Origin: Streptomyces musisoli
Lineage (GTDB): Bacteria; Actinomycetota; Actinomycetes; Streptomycetales; Streptomycetaceae
DNA length: 64,000 nucleotides
Direction of reading: 5' to 3'
NCBI RefSeq assembly: GCF_016741855.1
Contig: NZ_JAERRH010000002.1
Location: 434,001 to 498,000 of the forward strand
This document shows, piece after piece, positions 52,853-61,809 of this stretch (position 1 is its first letter; every line of letters begins with the position of its first letter). Under the pieces are notes generated by a model, which saw nothing but the letters and a program-made list of their open reading frames with translations, was not told where the DNA came from and ran no database searches. The translations under genes and the position numbers were made by a program.

Positions 52853-54174
52853 GCCTCGCGGCCGGTCATGTCGCCGTCCTTGGGGGCCAGGGTCAGCGCC
52901 ACCGGTCCGCCGCGGCGGCGCACCAGCAGGCCCGCGCCGATGGACCCGGCGATGAGCAGTCCGCCCGCGACCAGTGCGCCGCGCGCCCCGGCCCACTCCA
53001 TGAGCAGACCCAGCAGGGGCGGCCCGCCGAGGCCCCACACCGTGCCGATGCTGGACCACACCCCGAGCACCCGGCCGCGCAGATGCGGCGGCGGATCGGT
53101 CTGCAGCACGGCCGTACCGGCGGTGTCGGAGACGGACTCCACGATCGCCATCGGCAGCACCAGCACCAGCAGCACGGCCAGCGACGGCGACAGACCCGCC
53201 ACCACCTGGAGCAGGGCGCCGGCCGCCGCCAGCAGGCCGACGGTGCGCACCGAAGGCTTGCGCAGGCGGGCGCCCAGGACCGCGCCGAGGATGCCGCCGA
53301 CGGCCAGCACCGTGGAGACCGTGCCGAACGCCCCGGCGCCGCCGGCCAGCGGCCCGGTGACGAGGACGGCGAGGGTCAGGCCGTAGTTGCGGCCGAAGAC
53401 GGAGCTGATCCCGGTGATGCCCGCGAGGGCGACCAGGCGGGGCCTGCGCACGAAGAAGGACAGGCCCTCCCGCACGGTCATCCCCGCGCGCGCCGGAACC
53501 GGCCGGGGCTCGGGTGCCGGCTCCACGGCGGCCCCGGGGGCCGGGCGCAGGAACGGCACCACCGCGGCCACGAACACGAACGACAGCCCGTTGGCCGCGT
53601 AGGCGGCGGAGGTGCCGAGGAAACCGACGGTGATCCCGGCGAGGGCGGTGCCGGCCAGCCGGCCCGCGCTGTGCACCAGGGCGCCCACCCCGATCGCGGA
53701 CGGCACGTCCGCCACGGGTACGAGATCGTTGCCGAGCAGGGCGCAGGCGGGCCCGTCGACGGTGGCGATGATGCCGGTCACGGCGGCGAGCAGCATGAGC
53801 GCCGTCATGTCGATCCGGTCCAGCGCCACGAGCAGCGCCGTGGTGAAGGCCACCGCGCCGAGCAGGGCCTGGCTCACGGTGACCGTCAGCTTCCGGGGCC
53901 AGCGGTCCACGGCCGCGCCGCCGAGCAGGCTCACGAACAGCGCGGGCGCCGCCTGGACGGACATCGACAGGCCGGTCGCCGCCGCCGAGCCGGTGATGTG
54001 CAGCACGAGCAGGTTCTGCACCGTGAGCTGCATCCAGGTACCGGCGTTGGAGACGAAGTTGGCGGCGGACCACCAGCGCATGCTCCGGTGCCGCAGGGAC
54101 CGCCACGGCGAACGTGAGGCCGGGGCGGGGGTGGGCACGGACGCGGGCAGGGTGGAGGAAGGGGAAGAGGGCAC
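52834..54174 (-). CDS. MFS transporter
   Basis: 446-residue major facilitator protein with about twelve helices. RWWSAANFVSNAGTWMQLTVQNLLVLHITGSAAATGLSMSVQAAPALFVSLLGGAAVDRWPRK shows the first helices and the loop 2-3 motif (GGAAVDRWPRK) of the MFS_3 (enterobactin exporter-like) group. LRGRVLGVWSSIGTVWGLGGPPLLG is the C-terminal half counterpart. Likely a drug or metabolite exporter. GTG 54174 lacks a good Shine-Dalgarno. The last few codons fall in a repeat also present downstream of the gene. Confidence 0.88.
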   Translation of the reverse strand: MPSSPSSTLPASVPTPAPASRSPWRSLRHRSMRWWSAANFVSNAGTWMQLTVQNLLVLHITGSAAATGLSMSVQAAPALFVSLLGGAAVDRWPRKLTVTVSQALLGAVAFTTALLVALDRIDMTALMLLAAVTGIIATVDGPACALLGNDLVPVADVPSAIGVGALVHSAGRLAGTALAGITVGFLGTSAAYAANGLSFVFVAAVVPFLRPAPGAAVEPAPEPRPVPARAGMTVREGLSFFVRRPRLVALAGITGISSVFGRNYGLTLAVLVTGPLAGGAGAFGTVSTVLAVGGILGAVLGARLRKPSVRTVGLLAAAGALLQVVAGLSPSLAVLLVLVLPMAIVESVSDTAGTAVLQTDPPPHLRGRVLGVWSSIGTVWGLGGPPLLGLLMEWAGARGALVAGGLLIAGSIGAGLLVRRRGGPVALTLAPKDGDMTGREALGTAA

Positions 54175-54915
54175 GGAGGGCTACTCGACAACCGGGAGGG
54201 GAGTGACCGGCGGATCCCGTCGGTCCGGCTGCGCTGCACGGCCGGGCCGCCTGGTCAGGGCGCAGACCATCGTGGCAGACGGTCCGGGCCGGCCGCCGCC
54301 CGGACCTCCGCCGCCACACCCCCGAAGCCCCGAAAACGCCTGGCTCGCAGGCCAGTTGACCTACGCGTGGGGTTCCTCACAGCCCCTCCCGGACCGTCCG
54401 CCCCCGGCCCCGCGACGGGCCACCACACGTGACCAACACCACGCCGACAAGCCCCGCAAAACGGACACCGAGAAACCGAGCCCCAAGCCACGCGCCCCCC
54501 GCGGTCGGCCGCGGACCGCGGCGGTCGGCATCGGGAGCCACCGGCCGGTGTCAGAAGGGGGCCGGCCGGAGCGCCCCAAAAGGGGCGCGGGGAACTGCGC
54601 GCCAAGCCACGACGCACGGGCGGTCGGCCGCGGACCGTGGCGGTCGGTATCGGGAGCCACCGGCCGTTATCGGAAGGGGGCCGGCTGGAGCGCCCCGAAA
54701 GGGGCGCGGGGAACTGCGCGCCAAGCCACGATGCACCGGCGGTCGGCCGCGGACCGTGGCGGTCGGTATCGGGAGCCACCGGCCGTTATCGGAAGGGGGC
54801 CGGCCGGAGCGCCCCGAAAGGGGCGCGGGGAACTGCGCGCCAAGCCACGACGGCCCCGCAGACGCCAGCCGACCCCTCTCGGCACCCCCATCCCGCGGCG
54901 GCCCCCATCCCGCCG
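54175..54915. other. 741-bp intergenic region with tandem repeats
   Basis: Spacer between the MFS gene start and the 3' end of the aldo/keto reductase gene. About half is the 119-bp tandem repeat (54478-54857). Long open frames here are a product of the repeat and are not accepted as genes. Confidence 0.6.
54478..54857. repeat. Three ~119-bp tandem repeats each with a GAAA/AAAA hairpin
   Basis: Units begin at 54501, 54620 and 54739 (GCGGTCGGCCGCGGACCG…) and a partial unit lies at 54478-54500. Each contains GCGCCCC-GAAA-GGGGCGC (AAAA loop in the first) followed by GGGGAACTGCGCGCCAAGCC, a sequence I recall as very frequent in Streptomyces spacers. Copies two and three are almost identical, so the expansion looks recent. 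Confidence 0.88.
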
Positions 54916-55905
<990 letters not shown>

Positions 55906-56055
55906 GGGAGGTCCTTTCCTGCACACTCGTTCTTCGTTCTCCCGGGCGTTCGTCGTTCTCCCGGGCGCGAGGGCCTTCTTCCATCTAGCGACGGATTCAG
56001 GCACCCGGCATCCCGTGGGGGAGGCCGGGCACGGGCGCCTTCCGCGATGTCCGCG

Positions 56056-56086
56056 ACGCTACGAGCTGGAGCGCGCTCGAAGTCAA
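56056..56086 (-). promoter_or_regulatory. MerR-type promoter for the aldo/keto reductase
   Basis: Reading leftward: TTGACT (-35), a 19-bp spacer and TAGCGT (-10). The spacer contains the palindrome GAGCGCGCTC. An over-long 19-bp spacer with a centred dyad is the classic MerR-activated promoter. Confidence 0.75.
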
Positions 56087-56110
56087 GACGCGCTCCGGGC
56101 GGAACCCCGC

Positions 56111-56268
56111 AACCAGCCGCGGCGGAAACTCGGGAGCCAGGCACCCGGAACCAGCCGCGGCGGAAACTCGGGAACCAGCCGAGCCAGGCCCCCGGATCCA
56201 GCCGCGGCGGCACCCTGGAACCAGCCGCGCCAGGGCCCCGGGGAATCCGCCAGGGCCCCGGGGAATCA
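56111..56268. repeat. Short direct repeats
   Basis: A 25-bp sequence starting AACCAGCCGCGGCGGAAACT occurs at 56111-56135 and 56149-56173. CGCCAGGGCCCCGGGGAATC occurs as a perfect tandem pair at 56229-56248 and 56249-56268. Confidence 0.85.
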
Positions 56269-56674
56269 GGGAAGGATCCGTGGCGCCACCCGTAACAGGT
56301 CACGCATACCGCTGCGTTGACGGTGGAGGGGATGACGAGGGTGTTCCGGGCCCGTGCGCCGGACCGCCGCTCCCGGGGAGCCCCGCGGCCGGCGGACGCG
56401 GGCGTGCGGGTGCGGGTTGCCTCCGGGCCCCGGATTTCCCGCGCCGCACGGCTGTGGGTATTCCCACACCGGCGCGCCTGCGCAACGGATGTTGACCCCC
56501 GCCGCCCGGCTCGTTGAACTGTCCCTGACCGGGGTCGCGATCCGTGCGTTCCCGCGACGGCGGTCGAAACCGACGGATGGCGGACGAACGCCTCGCACGC
56601 CCGGACCGCCGGGAGCGAGGCCGAGGGGGAGACATGCATGGCGAGGAGCCGAAGGCGATGGGCTGCCGTGTCGC

Positions 56675-57706
56675 ATGACCGCTGACGGGTACACCGGGCG
56701 GGTTCGCCCGCCGCTCCCGCGGCTCGCCCGGTTCACCTGGCGCACGCTGCGGGCCGAATGGCACTCCATCGTCGTCGACCCGGCGCGGCGGCTCGCGCGG
56801 CGCGGACTGTCGGGGCTGCTGCTGGCGTTCGTCGCCGCGTCCGGCGTCGTCTTCTGCCACGACATCGCCCAGCACCCCACCGGAGAGACGTGGGTGCGGC
56901 GGCTCGGCGGCGTCCAGGGCGACCTGCCGCTGTGGCTGGCCCTGCTGCGCACGCCCGTGTCGCTGTACGTCCCGGCGCTCGATCTGCCGGTGTGGGCGGG
57001 CATCACCCAGGTGTTCCTCGCCTTCGCCCTCGCGGAACTGACCCTCGGCCGGGCCCGCACCCTGGCGATCGCCTACGCCACCACCCTGGCCGGCACCCTC
57101 ACCGCCCGCCTGATGATCGCGGCGGGGCCCGGCCGTTGGGGGTTCGGACTGCCGCCCGAGGTCGGGCACGTGCTCGACACCGGACCCTCCGCGGCCGTCG
57201 TGGGCCTGTTCACCTACCTCGCGGTGATCCGGCGCGCGCCCGTGGTGTTCACGCTGACCGGCGGCTCGATGGTGTGGGAGTCCCTCGCCGTACCCAACCT
57301 GGCCGGCCGCGAGCATCTGGTCGCCGTGGGTACCGCGATCGGCCTGGGGCTCCTGCACGGCCGGGGGAAGCGGCGGCGCACCGCCGTACGCTCCCTGCTG
57401 TCCGGGCGACGGCCCCGGCCCGCACCCCCGGGCCCCATATCCGCGCTCCCGGGTCTTCTCTCCGCATCCCCCGGCCTCAGCCCCGTACCTCCACGGTCCA
57501 CCCTCGCGCACACGGGTCCCGCACCCGTACCTCCGCCGTCCACCCCCGCGCACACGGGTCCCGTACCCGAACCGCCGGGGGCCGCCCCCGCGCACACGGG
57601 TCCCGCCACCGCACCCCCGGCTCCCGCGCCCGTCCACGTCCCGGCTGCCGCCGACTGTCCCGGAGATGGCCGGCCCAAGCTCTCGGCATCTTTCCTCGAA
57701 CGCTAG
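56675..57706 (+). CDS. Rhomboid-like membrane protein
   Basis: 343 residues with about six hydrophobic helices (about 45-240) and a long Pro/Ala-rich cytoplasmic tail containing ~17-residue repeats with the core STPAHTGP (about 265-325). The membrane part resembles actinobacterial rhomboid-like proteins, but the usual GxSG and His catalytic residues of rhomboid proteases are not evident, so it may not be a protease. ATG 56675 has a weak Shine-Dalgarno. It lies 153 bp upstream of the KD-repeat operon in the same direction; a functional link is uncertain. Confidence 0.65.
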   Translation: MTADGYTGRVRPPLPRLARFTWRTLRAEWHSIVVDPARRLARRGLSGLLLAFVAASGVVFCHDIAQHPTGETWVRRLGGVQGDLPLWLALLRTPVSLYVPALDLPVWAGITQVFLAFALAELTLGRARTLAIAYATTLAGTLTARLMIAAGPGRWGFGLPPEVGHVLDTGPSAAVVGLFTYLAVIRRAPVVFTLTGGSMVWESLAVPNLAGREHLVAVGTAIGLGLLHGRGKRRRTAVRSLLSGRRPRPAPPGPISALPGLLSASPGLSPVPPRSTLAHTGPAPVPPPSTPAHTGPVPEPPGAAPAHTGPATAPPAPAPVHVPAAADCPGDGRPKLSASFLER

Positions 57707-57859
57707 TCCGGCTCGACAGAATCACCTTTCCCAGGAATCCACGGGAATCCTGACCCGGAAATACGGCGACCTCCGGGCATGGCGATCTCGGAACCCCCGC
57801 TGCTACGCTCACGCCGTTGCCTGCGGTGACCCCATTCACGGCTCGGGGGGCGAGGGTCC

Positions 57860-58780
57860 ATGAAGGTCGGCATCACTCTGCCCTTGGCGGAATACCCCGG
57901 AAAGCAGCCTTCCTACGAAGAGATAAGAGCCCTTGCCCGGCAGGCGGAAGCGGCCGGTTTCGACTCCCTGTGGTGCTTCGACCACCTGCTCTTCCGCGAG
58001 GGCGGCGAGCCGGCCGAGGGAATATGGGAATGCTGGACCACGCTCAGCGCACTCGCCGAGGCAACCGCCCGAATTCAGCTCGGAACGCTCGTCCTGTGCA
58101 CCGCCTTCCGGAATCCCGCCGTCCTTGCAAAAATGGCGGCCACGCTCGACTCGATCAGCAATGGCCGGCTCATTCTCGGGCTGGGCGCCGGCTGGCACCA
58201 GCCGGAATTCGAGGCGTTCGGCATCGATTTCGCTGACCGAGTGTCCCGCTTCGAGGAAGCCGTGCACGTCATCGCGACACTGCTGCGCACCGGAAAGGCG
58301 GATTTCGACGGCCGTTTCTCCTGGGTCCACGGCGGTGAACTCCGGCCCCGCGGGGTCCGCCCCGCGGGCCCGCCCCTGCTCATCGGCGGCTCGGGCCCCC
58401 GCATGCTGCGGGCGACCGCCCGGCACGCCGATCTGTGGAACGCCTGCTGGTTCGGGGCCCCGTCCGGCTTCGAACCGGCGCTGCGCGCGGTGGGCCAGGC
58501 CTGTGCCGCCGCCGGCCGCGATCCGTCGACCCTGCGGATCACCGCCGGTGTGAACGTCGTACGCGGCGGCCGCGCGGACCCACCCGACCCGCGGCGGCCC
58601 GTCCTCACCGGCACCCCCGCCGACCTCGCCGCGGCCTTCGCCGGCTACCGCGACCTCGGCGTCGACCACCTCGTCTGCAATCCGAACCCCCATCACGCGG
58701 CGGCGCAGCGCGCGCTGGCCGACGCCCTGCGGTGCTACCGGAGTCTGCCGGACCCGACCGAGGAGGAGCACCTTCGATGA
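57860..58780 (+). CDS. LLM-class flavin-dependent oxidoreductase (F420 or FMN)
   Basis: 306-residue luciferase-like monooxygenase. VGITLPLAEYPGKQPSYEEIRALARQAEAAGFDSLWCFDHL is the first strand-helix of the family; ARIQLGTLVLCTAFRNPAVLAKMAATLDSISNGRLILGLGAGWHQPEFEAFG is the cofactor-binding core. Enzymes of this class use reduced FMN or F420. The ATG follows GAGG. It is the first gene of a six-gene coupled unit; its stop overlaps the KD-repeat gene (ATGA). The first ~500 bp use more A/T at third positions than neighbouring genes. Its place upstream of a putative precursor suggests a tailoring redox step, which is inference. Confidence 0.88.
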   Translation: MKVGITLPLAEYPGKQPSYEEIRALARQAEAAGFDSLWCFDHLLFREGGEPAEGIWECWTTLSALAEATARIQLGTLVLCTAFRNPAVLAKMAATLDSISNGRLILGLGAGWHQPEFEAFGIDFADRVSRFEEAVHVIATLLRTGKADFDGRFSWVHGGELRPRGVRPAGPPLLIGGSGPRMLRATARHADLWNACWFGAPSGFEPALRAVGQACAAAGRDPSTLRITAGVNVVRGGRADPPDPRRPVLTGTPADLAAAFAGYRDLGVDHLVCNPNPHHAAAQRALADALRCYRSLPDPTEEEHLR

Positions 58781-59370
58781 CCTGGACGATCGATGAGGCG
58801 AGGGTGATGCCCTTCCTCAAGGCGGCCCACCGCCGGGACCTGCTCTCCGGACTGCGCCGGCCCACTCCCGTCGCGCAGCCCGACGCCGCGCCGGACCAGG
58901 CCGCTCCCGGGCCGGAGGCGGAGGACGGGCCGGCCGCCCAGGCCAAGAGCTTCAAGGACTTCAAGGACGGCAAGGAGTTCAAGGACTACAAGGACCGCAA
59001 GGACTTCAAGGACTACAAGGACCTGAAGGATCTGAAGGACCGCAAGGACCGCAAGGACGGCAAGGACCGCAAGGACACCAAGGACGGGAAGGACTTCAAG
59101 GACTCCAAGGACGTCACCGACGGCGCCTGGACGCCCACCGGGTCCGCCGTGCCGCGTGCCGCACGCCCCGCGGCGGCGGCGCCGGCCACGACCTCCGCCT
59201 CCGCCCACCCCGGCGCGACCTCCGGCCCCGTCCACCCCGGCGCGACCTCCGGCCCCGTCCACCCCGGCGTGACGTCCGATTCCGCCGACCCCGGTGCCGA
59301 CGACGTCCTGTCCGTCCTGCGCGCCTCCCGGGCGAGCCGCTTCCTCAGGGAGCGCGGCCTTGTCATCTGA
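58777..59370 (+). CDS. XKD tripeptide-repeat protein, candidate RiPP precursor
   Basis: 197 residues. A leader-like N-terminus [20 protein letters not shown] (1-33 continuing to PTPVA) and an acidic Pro/Ala linker (34-58) precede 18 tandem tripeptides X-Lys-Asp (one X-Lys-Glu) at residues 59-112, then VTD (113-115). X runs F,F,G,F,Y,R,F,Y,L,L,R,R,G,R,T,G,F,S. Next comes [15 protein letters not shown], then HPGATSGPV repeats (about 144-170), and a C-terminal [19 protein letters not shown]. There is no signal peptide or membrane helix. ATG 58777 follows AGGAGGAG and overlaps the LLM stop. Alternating Lys and Asp/Glu side chains next to an ATP-grasp ligase and two 2-oxoglutarate oxygenases suggest a modified peptide. 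I know no described family for it. Confidence 0.8.
   Translation: MTWTIDEARVMPFLKAAHRRDLLSGLRRPTPVAQPDAAPDQAAPGPEAEDGPAAQAKSFKDFKDGKEFKDYKDRKDFKDYKDLKDLKDRKDRKDGKDRKDTKDGKDFKDSKDVTDGAWTPTGSAVPRAARPAAAAPATTSASAHPGATSGPVHPGATSGPVHPGVTSDSADPGADDVLSVLRASRASRFLRERGLVI
58951..59121 (+). repeat. 9-bp coding repeat (XKD array)
   Basis: Nineteen 9-bp units of the form NNN-AAG-GAC encode XKD; every Lys is AAG and all Asp but one are GAC, while the first codon varies. Confidence 0.95.
59206..59279 (+). repeat. 27-bp coding repeat (HPGATSGPV)
   Basis: Perfect 27-bp copies at 59206-59232 and 59233-59259, and a diverged third, encode HPGATSGPV in the C-terminal part of the XKD protein. Confidence 0.9.
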
Positions 59371-60214
59371 GACCGCCGGGACCCCGCCGACCGGGTCCGA
59401 GACACCGCCCGCGGCGTCCTTCGAAGCCCCGGCCGACCTGGTCGTCGTAGCCGACCCGCAGGACCCCGTCGCCGTCGAACTCGCCGCCTACGTCACGGAG
59501 CAGGGCCGCTCCGTCGCCGTCCTCGACGTCTTCGACGCGGCCCAGCTGTTCACCGTCACCACCCGGGCGGGCACGGCGACCGTCGACCCGCCGGTCCCGC
59601 TGGTCCTCCTGCTGCCCGCCCCACCCGAACGCCGGACCGGCTTCGACGCGGAGTTCCAGCTGGGCGAGTGCTTCGCCCAGCTGTGGGCGGTGGCCGCGCT
59701 CACCCCCGCCCCCGTGGTCAACCGCCCGGCCGGCACCCTGGTGGCCGGACGCACCACCCGCTCCGCCGCGGTGACCGGCCGGCGCGCCGGGGAGCACGGC
59801 AACGGCGAACTGTTCTCCCACGCCTACCCGCGCCCCGGCGACCCGGAGGGCGAGGCGTTCTGGGTCGAGGACCTCGGCACCCTGCGCGCGGGCCGCTGGC
59901 CCGAGCGGCCCCCGGGAAACGGCCCCTACCGGGCCCGCTGGACGGACGCCGACCCCGCCACGGAGACGGTGGTCGTCCTCGGCGGCCGCGGCTGGCGCTG
60001 CACCACCGCCGACCTCGACCACCTCGACCTGGAAGGCCGCAGCGTGGCCGCCGCGACCGCCCTCGGCCTGGACCTGGCCGCCCTGGTCTGGCGGGTGACG
60101 GACGGCACGGCCACCGCCCGCCTGGTGCACGCCGAGCCGTTCCCCGCCCTGGAGCAACTGCGCATGGTCTGGCTCGGCCTCGGCCCCCGGCTCCTGGAGG
60201 TGCTGTTCCCGTGA
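59360..60214 (+). CDS. Degenerate ATP-grasp-like partner protein
   Basis: 284 residues from TTG 59360, which follows AGGGAG and overlaps the XKD gene by 11 bp. The N-terminal half is a pre-ATP-grasp-like fold ([59 protein letters not shown]). The C-terminus [19 protein letters not shown]...[13 protein letters not shown] aligns with the end of ATP-grasp ligases. However, the metal-binding E-x-N of that motif is replaced by HAEPFP and no convincing ATP-binding Lys region is present. It is probably a non-catalytic partner or peptide-binding subunit of the intact ligase encoded next. Assignment by pattern only. Confidence 0.65.
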   Translation: MSSETAGTPPTGSETPPAASFEAPADLVVVADPQDPVAVELAAYVTEQGRSVAVLDVFDAAQLFTVTTRAGTATVDPPVPLVLLLPAPPERRTGFDAEFQLGECFAQLWAVAALTPAPVVNRPAGTLVAGRTTRSAAVTGRRAGEHGNGELFSHAYPRPGDPEGEAFWVEDLGTLRAGRWPERPPGNGPYRARWTDADPATETVVVLGGRGWRCTTADLDHLDLEGRSVAAATALGLDLAALVWRVTDGTATARLVHAEPFPALEQLRMVWLGLGPRLLEVLFP

Positions 60215-61098
60215 TCTACGCCCTCGGACTCGCCACGGACGGCACGCTCGCCCACTTCACCGCCCGGGCCGCCGCGGACGTGACGCTCGTCGACCTCGGC
60301 GAGCTGGCGGCCGGCGGCGCCTGGCGCCTGGCACTGCCCGACGACGGCGACAGCTGGCTGCTGGCCGGCGACCAGCGCCACGACCTCGGCCCGGGCGACG
60401 GCTACTACTGCCGGCTCGCGGACCTGTCCGCCCTGGAGGACGACCTCGCCCGCCGGGTCCGCTGGCGGGGCTTGACGGCCTCACTCACCGCCTGGCTCGA
60501 CACCGTGCCCGGTGCCGTCGTCAACCGCCCCGGCGCGGCCGGGGACAACGGCTCCAAGCCGCTGCACGAAGTCACCCTGGCCCGCCTCGGCTTCACCGTG
60601 CCGGAGAGCCTGACCAGCTCGGACCCCGGCCGGCTGCGCGCGTTCGCCGCCACCGGACCGGCCATCGTCAAGGCGCTGTCCGGCGTGCGCGCCGACAGCA
60701 GACTGGTCGCCCCCGAGGAGTTCGACGCCTTCGTACCGCACCAGGGCCCCGTGCACCTCCAGCGGTACGTGGCCGGCAGCGACGTCCGCGTGCACGTCTG
60801 CGGGGACGCCGTGCACGCCGAGGAGGCCGTGTCCACCGCCGTCGACTACCGCACGGCACCCCCGCAGGACGTCGAATTCCGGCCCCACGAACTGCCCGCC
60901 GTCCTCGCCGCGCACCTCACCGCCCGCACCCGCGAACTCGGGCTCGCCTTCGCCGGCTGGGACTTCAAGCGCGACACGGACGGCACCTACTGGTGCCTGG
61001 AGGCCAACCCGATGCCCGGCTACGACTGGTACGACCGCCGGGCCGGCGGCGCCATCACCGCCTCGCTGACGGACCTGCTGACGGGAGGCACCACGTGA
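60211..61098 (+). CDS. ATP-grasp ligase of graspetide (microviridin-ligase) type
   Basis: 295 residues. VVNRPGAAGDNGSKPLHEVTLARLGFTVPESLTSSDPGRLRAF (about 103-145) closely follows the pre-ATP-grasp pattern of graspetide ligases (Asn-Pro, then K, LGxxxPxTLxxxxP). IVKALSG (K154) is the ATP-binding Lys. AGWDFKRDTDGTYWCLEANPMPGYDWYD carries metal ligands D251, E264 and N266, the RimK/MvdD-type signature. Such enzymes activate an Asp/Glu carboxylate and join it to a Lys amine or Ser/Thr hydroxyl within a precursor peptide. GTG 60211 follows GGAGG and overlaps the previous stop. The likely substrate is the XKD protein. Confidence 0.85.
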   Translation: MIYALGLATDGTLAHFTARAAADVTLVDLGELAAGGAWRLALPDDGDSWLLAGDQRHDLGPGDGYYCRLADLSALEDDLARRVRWRGLTASLTAWLDTVPGAVVNRPGAAGDNGSKPLHEVTLARLGFTVPESLTSSDPGRLRAFAATGPAIVKALSGVRADSRLVAPEEFDAFVPHQGPVHLQRYVAGSDVRVHVCGDAVHAEEAVSTAVDYRTAPPQDVEFRPHELPAVLAAHLTARTRELGLAFAGWDFKRDTDGTYWCLEANPMPGYDWYDRRAGGAITASLTDLLTGGTT

Positions 61099-61805
61099 TC
61101 ACGGAGCTGCCCCTGCTGACCGCCGAGGGCACCGAGGACGTACGGACGCGCGTGTACGCCCTGCGCGAGCACTGGATCACACGCGGCGGCGAACCACCCG
61201 CCTTCCTCACCCTCGGCACCCCGAGCTACCTGGACGTCGCCGAGCGGCCGGAGAGCGGCCACTACGAGCGCCACGGCGTGGCCGCCCGCTCCCTGCTCCT
61301 GGCACACTTCCAGGACCTGTACGACCTGATCGGCGAGACGCTCACCGAGCACCTGGACGCGCCCGTCCACTACCCGGACCACCTCGCGCTGCCCGGCTTC
61401 CACATCTGGCTGGAGGCCGCCATCTTCACCCGGCCCCAGGCGCCCGTGCACTTCGACCTCCAGTACCAGGCGTTCGACTGGCCACCGGGCACCGACACCG
61501 ACCGCCTGCTCTCCTTCACCCTGCCCCTGCGGGTGCCCGCGGCCGGCGGCGGACTGAACCTGTGGGAGGTGACGTACCGGGACTTCCGCCGCTCGCTCGC
61601 CCGCGGCTGGGTGGAGTCCGCCGCCGACCTGCAACGCTTCCACACCAAGCGGTACGTCCCGTACACGCCCGGCCGGCTGTACGTCCACTCCGGGCACGTC
61701 CTGCACCAGGTCGCCCCGAGCAGCAGCGTGCGCGCGGGCGACGAACGCCTCACCCTCCAGGGCCACGGCGTCCGGTGCGCGGACCACTGGCTGCTCTACT
61801 GGTGA
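61095..61805 (+). CDS. 2-oxoglutarate/Fe(II)-dependent oxygenase-like protein
   Basis: 236 residues. PVHFDLQYQAFDW supplies the HxD metal pair (H119, D121); VHSGHVLHQVAP supplies the distal His (H204 or H201), and ERLTLQGHG an Arg (R218) positioned to bind 2-oxoglutarate. Strand order and the jelly-roll spacing fit the cupin-fold dioxygenases, but the sequence is not close to a family I can name. GTG 61095 follows GGGAGG and overlaps the ligase stop by 4 bp. In this operon it may hydroxylate Lys, Asp or another residue of the XKD array. Confidence 0.7.
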   Translation: MITELPLLTAEGTEDVRTRVYALREHWITRGGEPPAFLTLGTPSYLDVAERPESGHYERHGVAARSLLLAHFQDLYDLIGETLTEHLDAPVHYPDHLALPGFHIWLEAAIFTRPQAPVHFDLQYQAFDWPPGTDTDRLLSFTLPLRVPAAGGGLNLWEVTYRDFRRSLARGWVESAADLQRFHTKRYVPYTPGRLYVHSGHVLHQVAPSSSVRAGDERLTLQGHGVRCADHWLLYW

Positions 61806-61809
61806 CGCC

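Larger units (their letters stand above)
55906..56674. other. 769-bp divergent spacer
   Basis: Contains a 14-bp direct repeat CGTTCTCCCGGGCG (about 55935 and 55959), the MerR-type promoter (56056-56086), repeats at 56111-56268, and a GC-rich stretch to 56674 with no supported gene. Frames open on both strands but lack ribosome binding sites and recognisable products. Confidence 0.55.

Noticed and set aside
58951..59121. Collagen-like interpretation of the tripeptide repeat
   Set aside because: Gly is in only 4 of 18 first positions; Lys and Asp/Glu are the fixed residues, unlike Gly-X-Y collagen.
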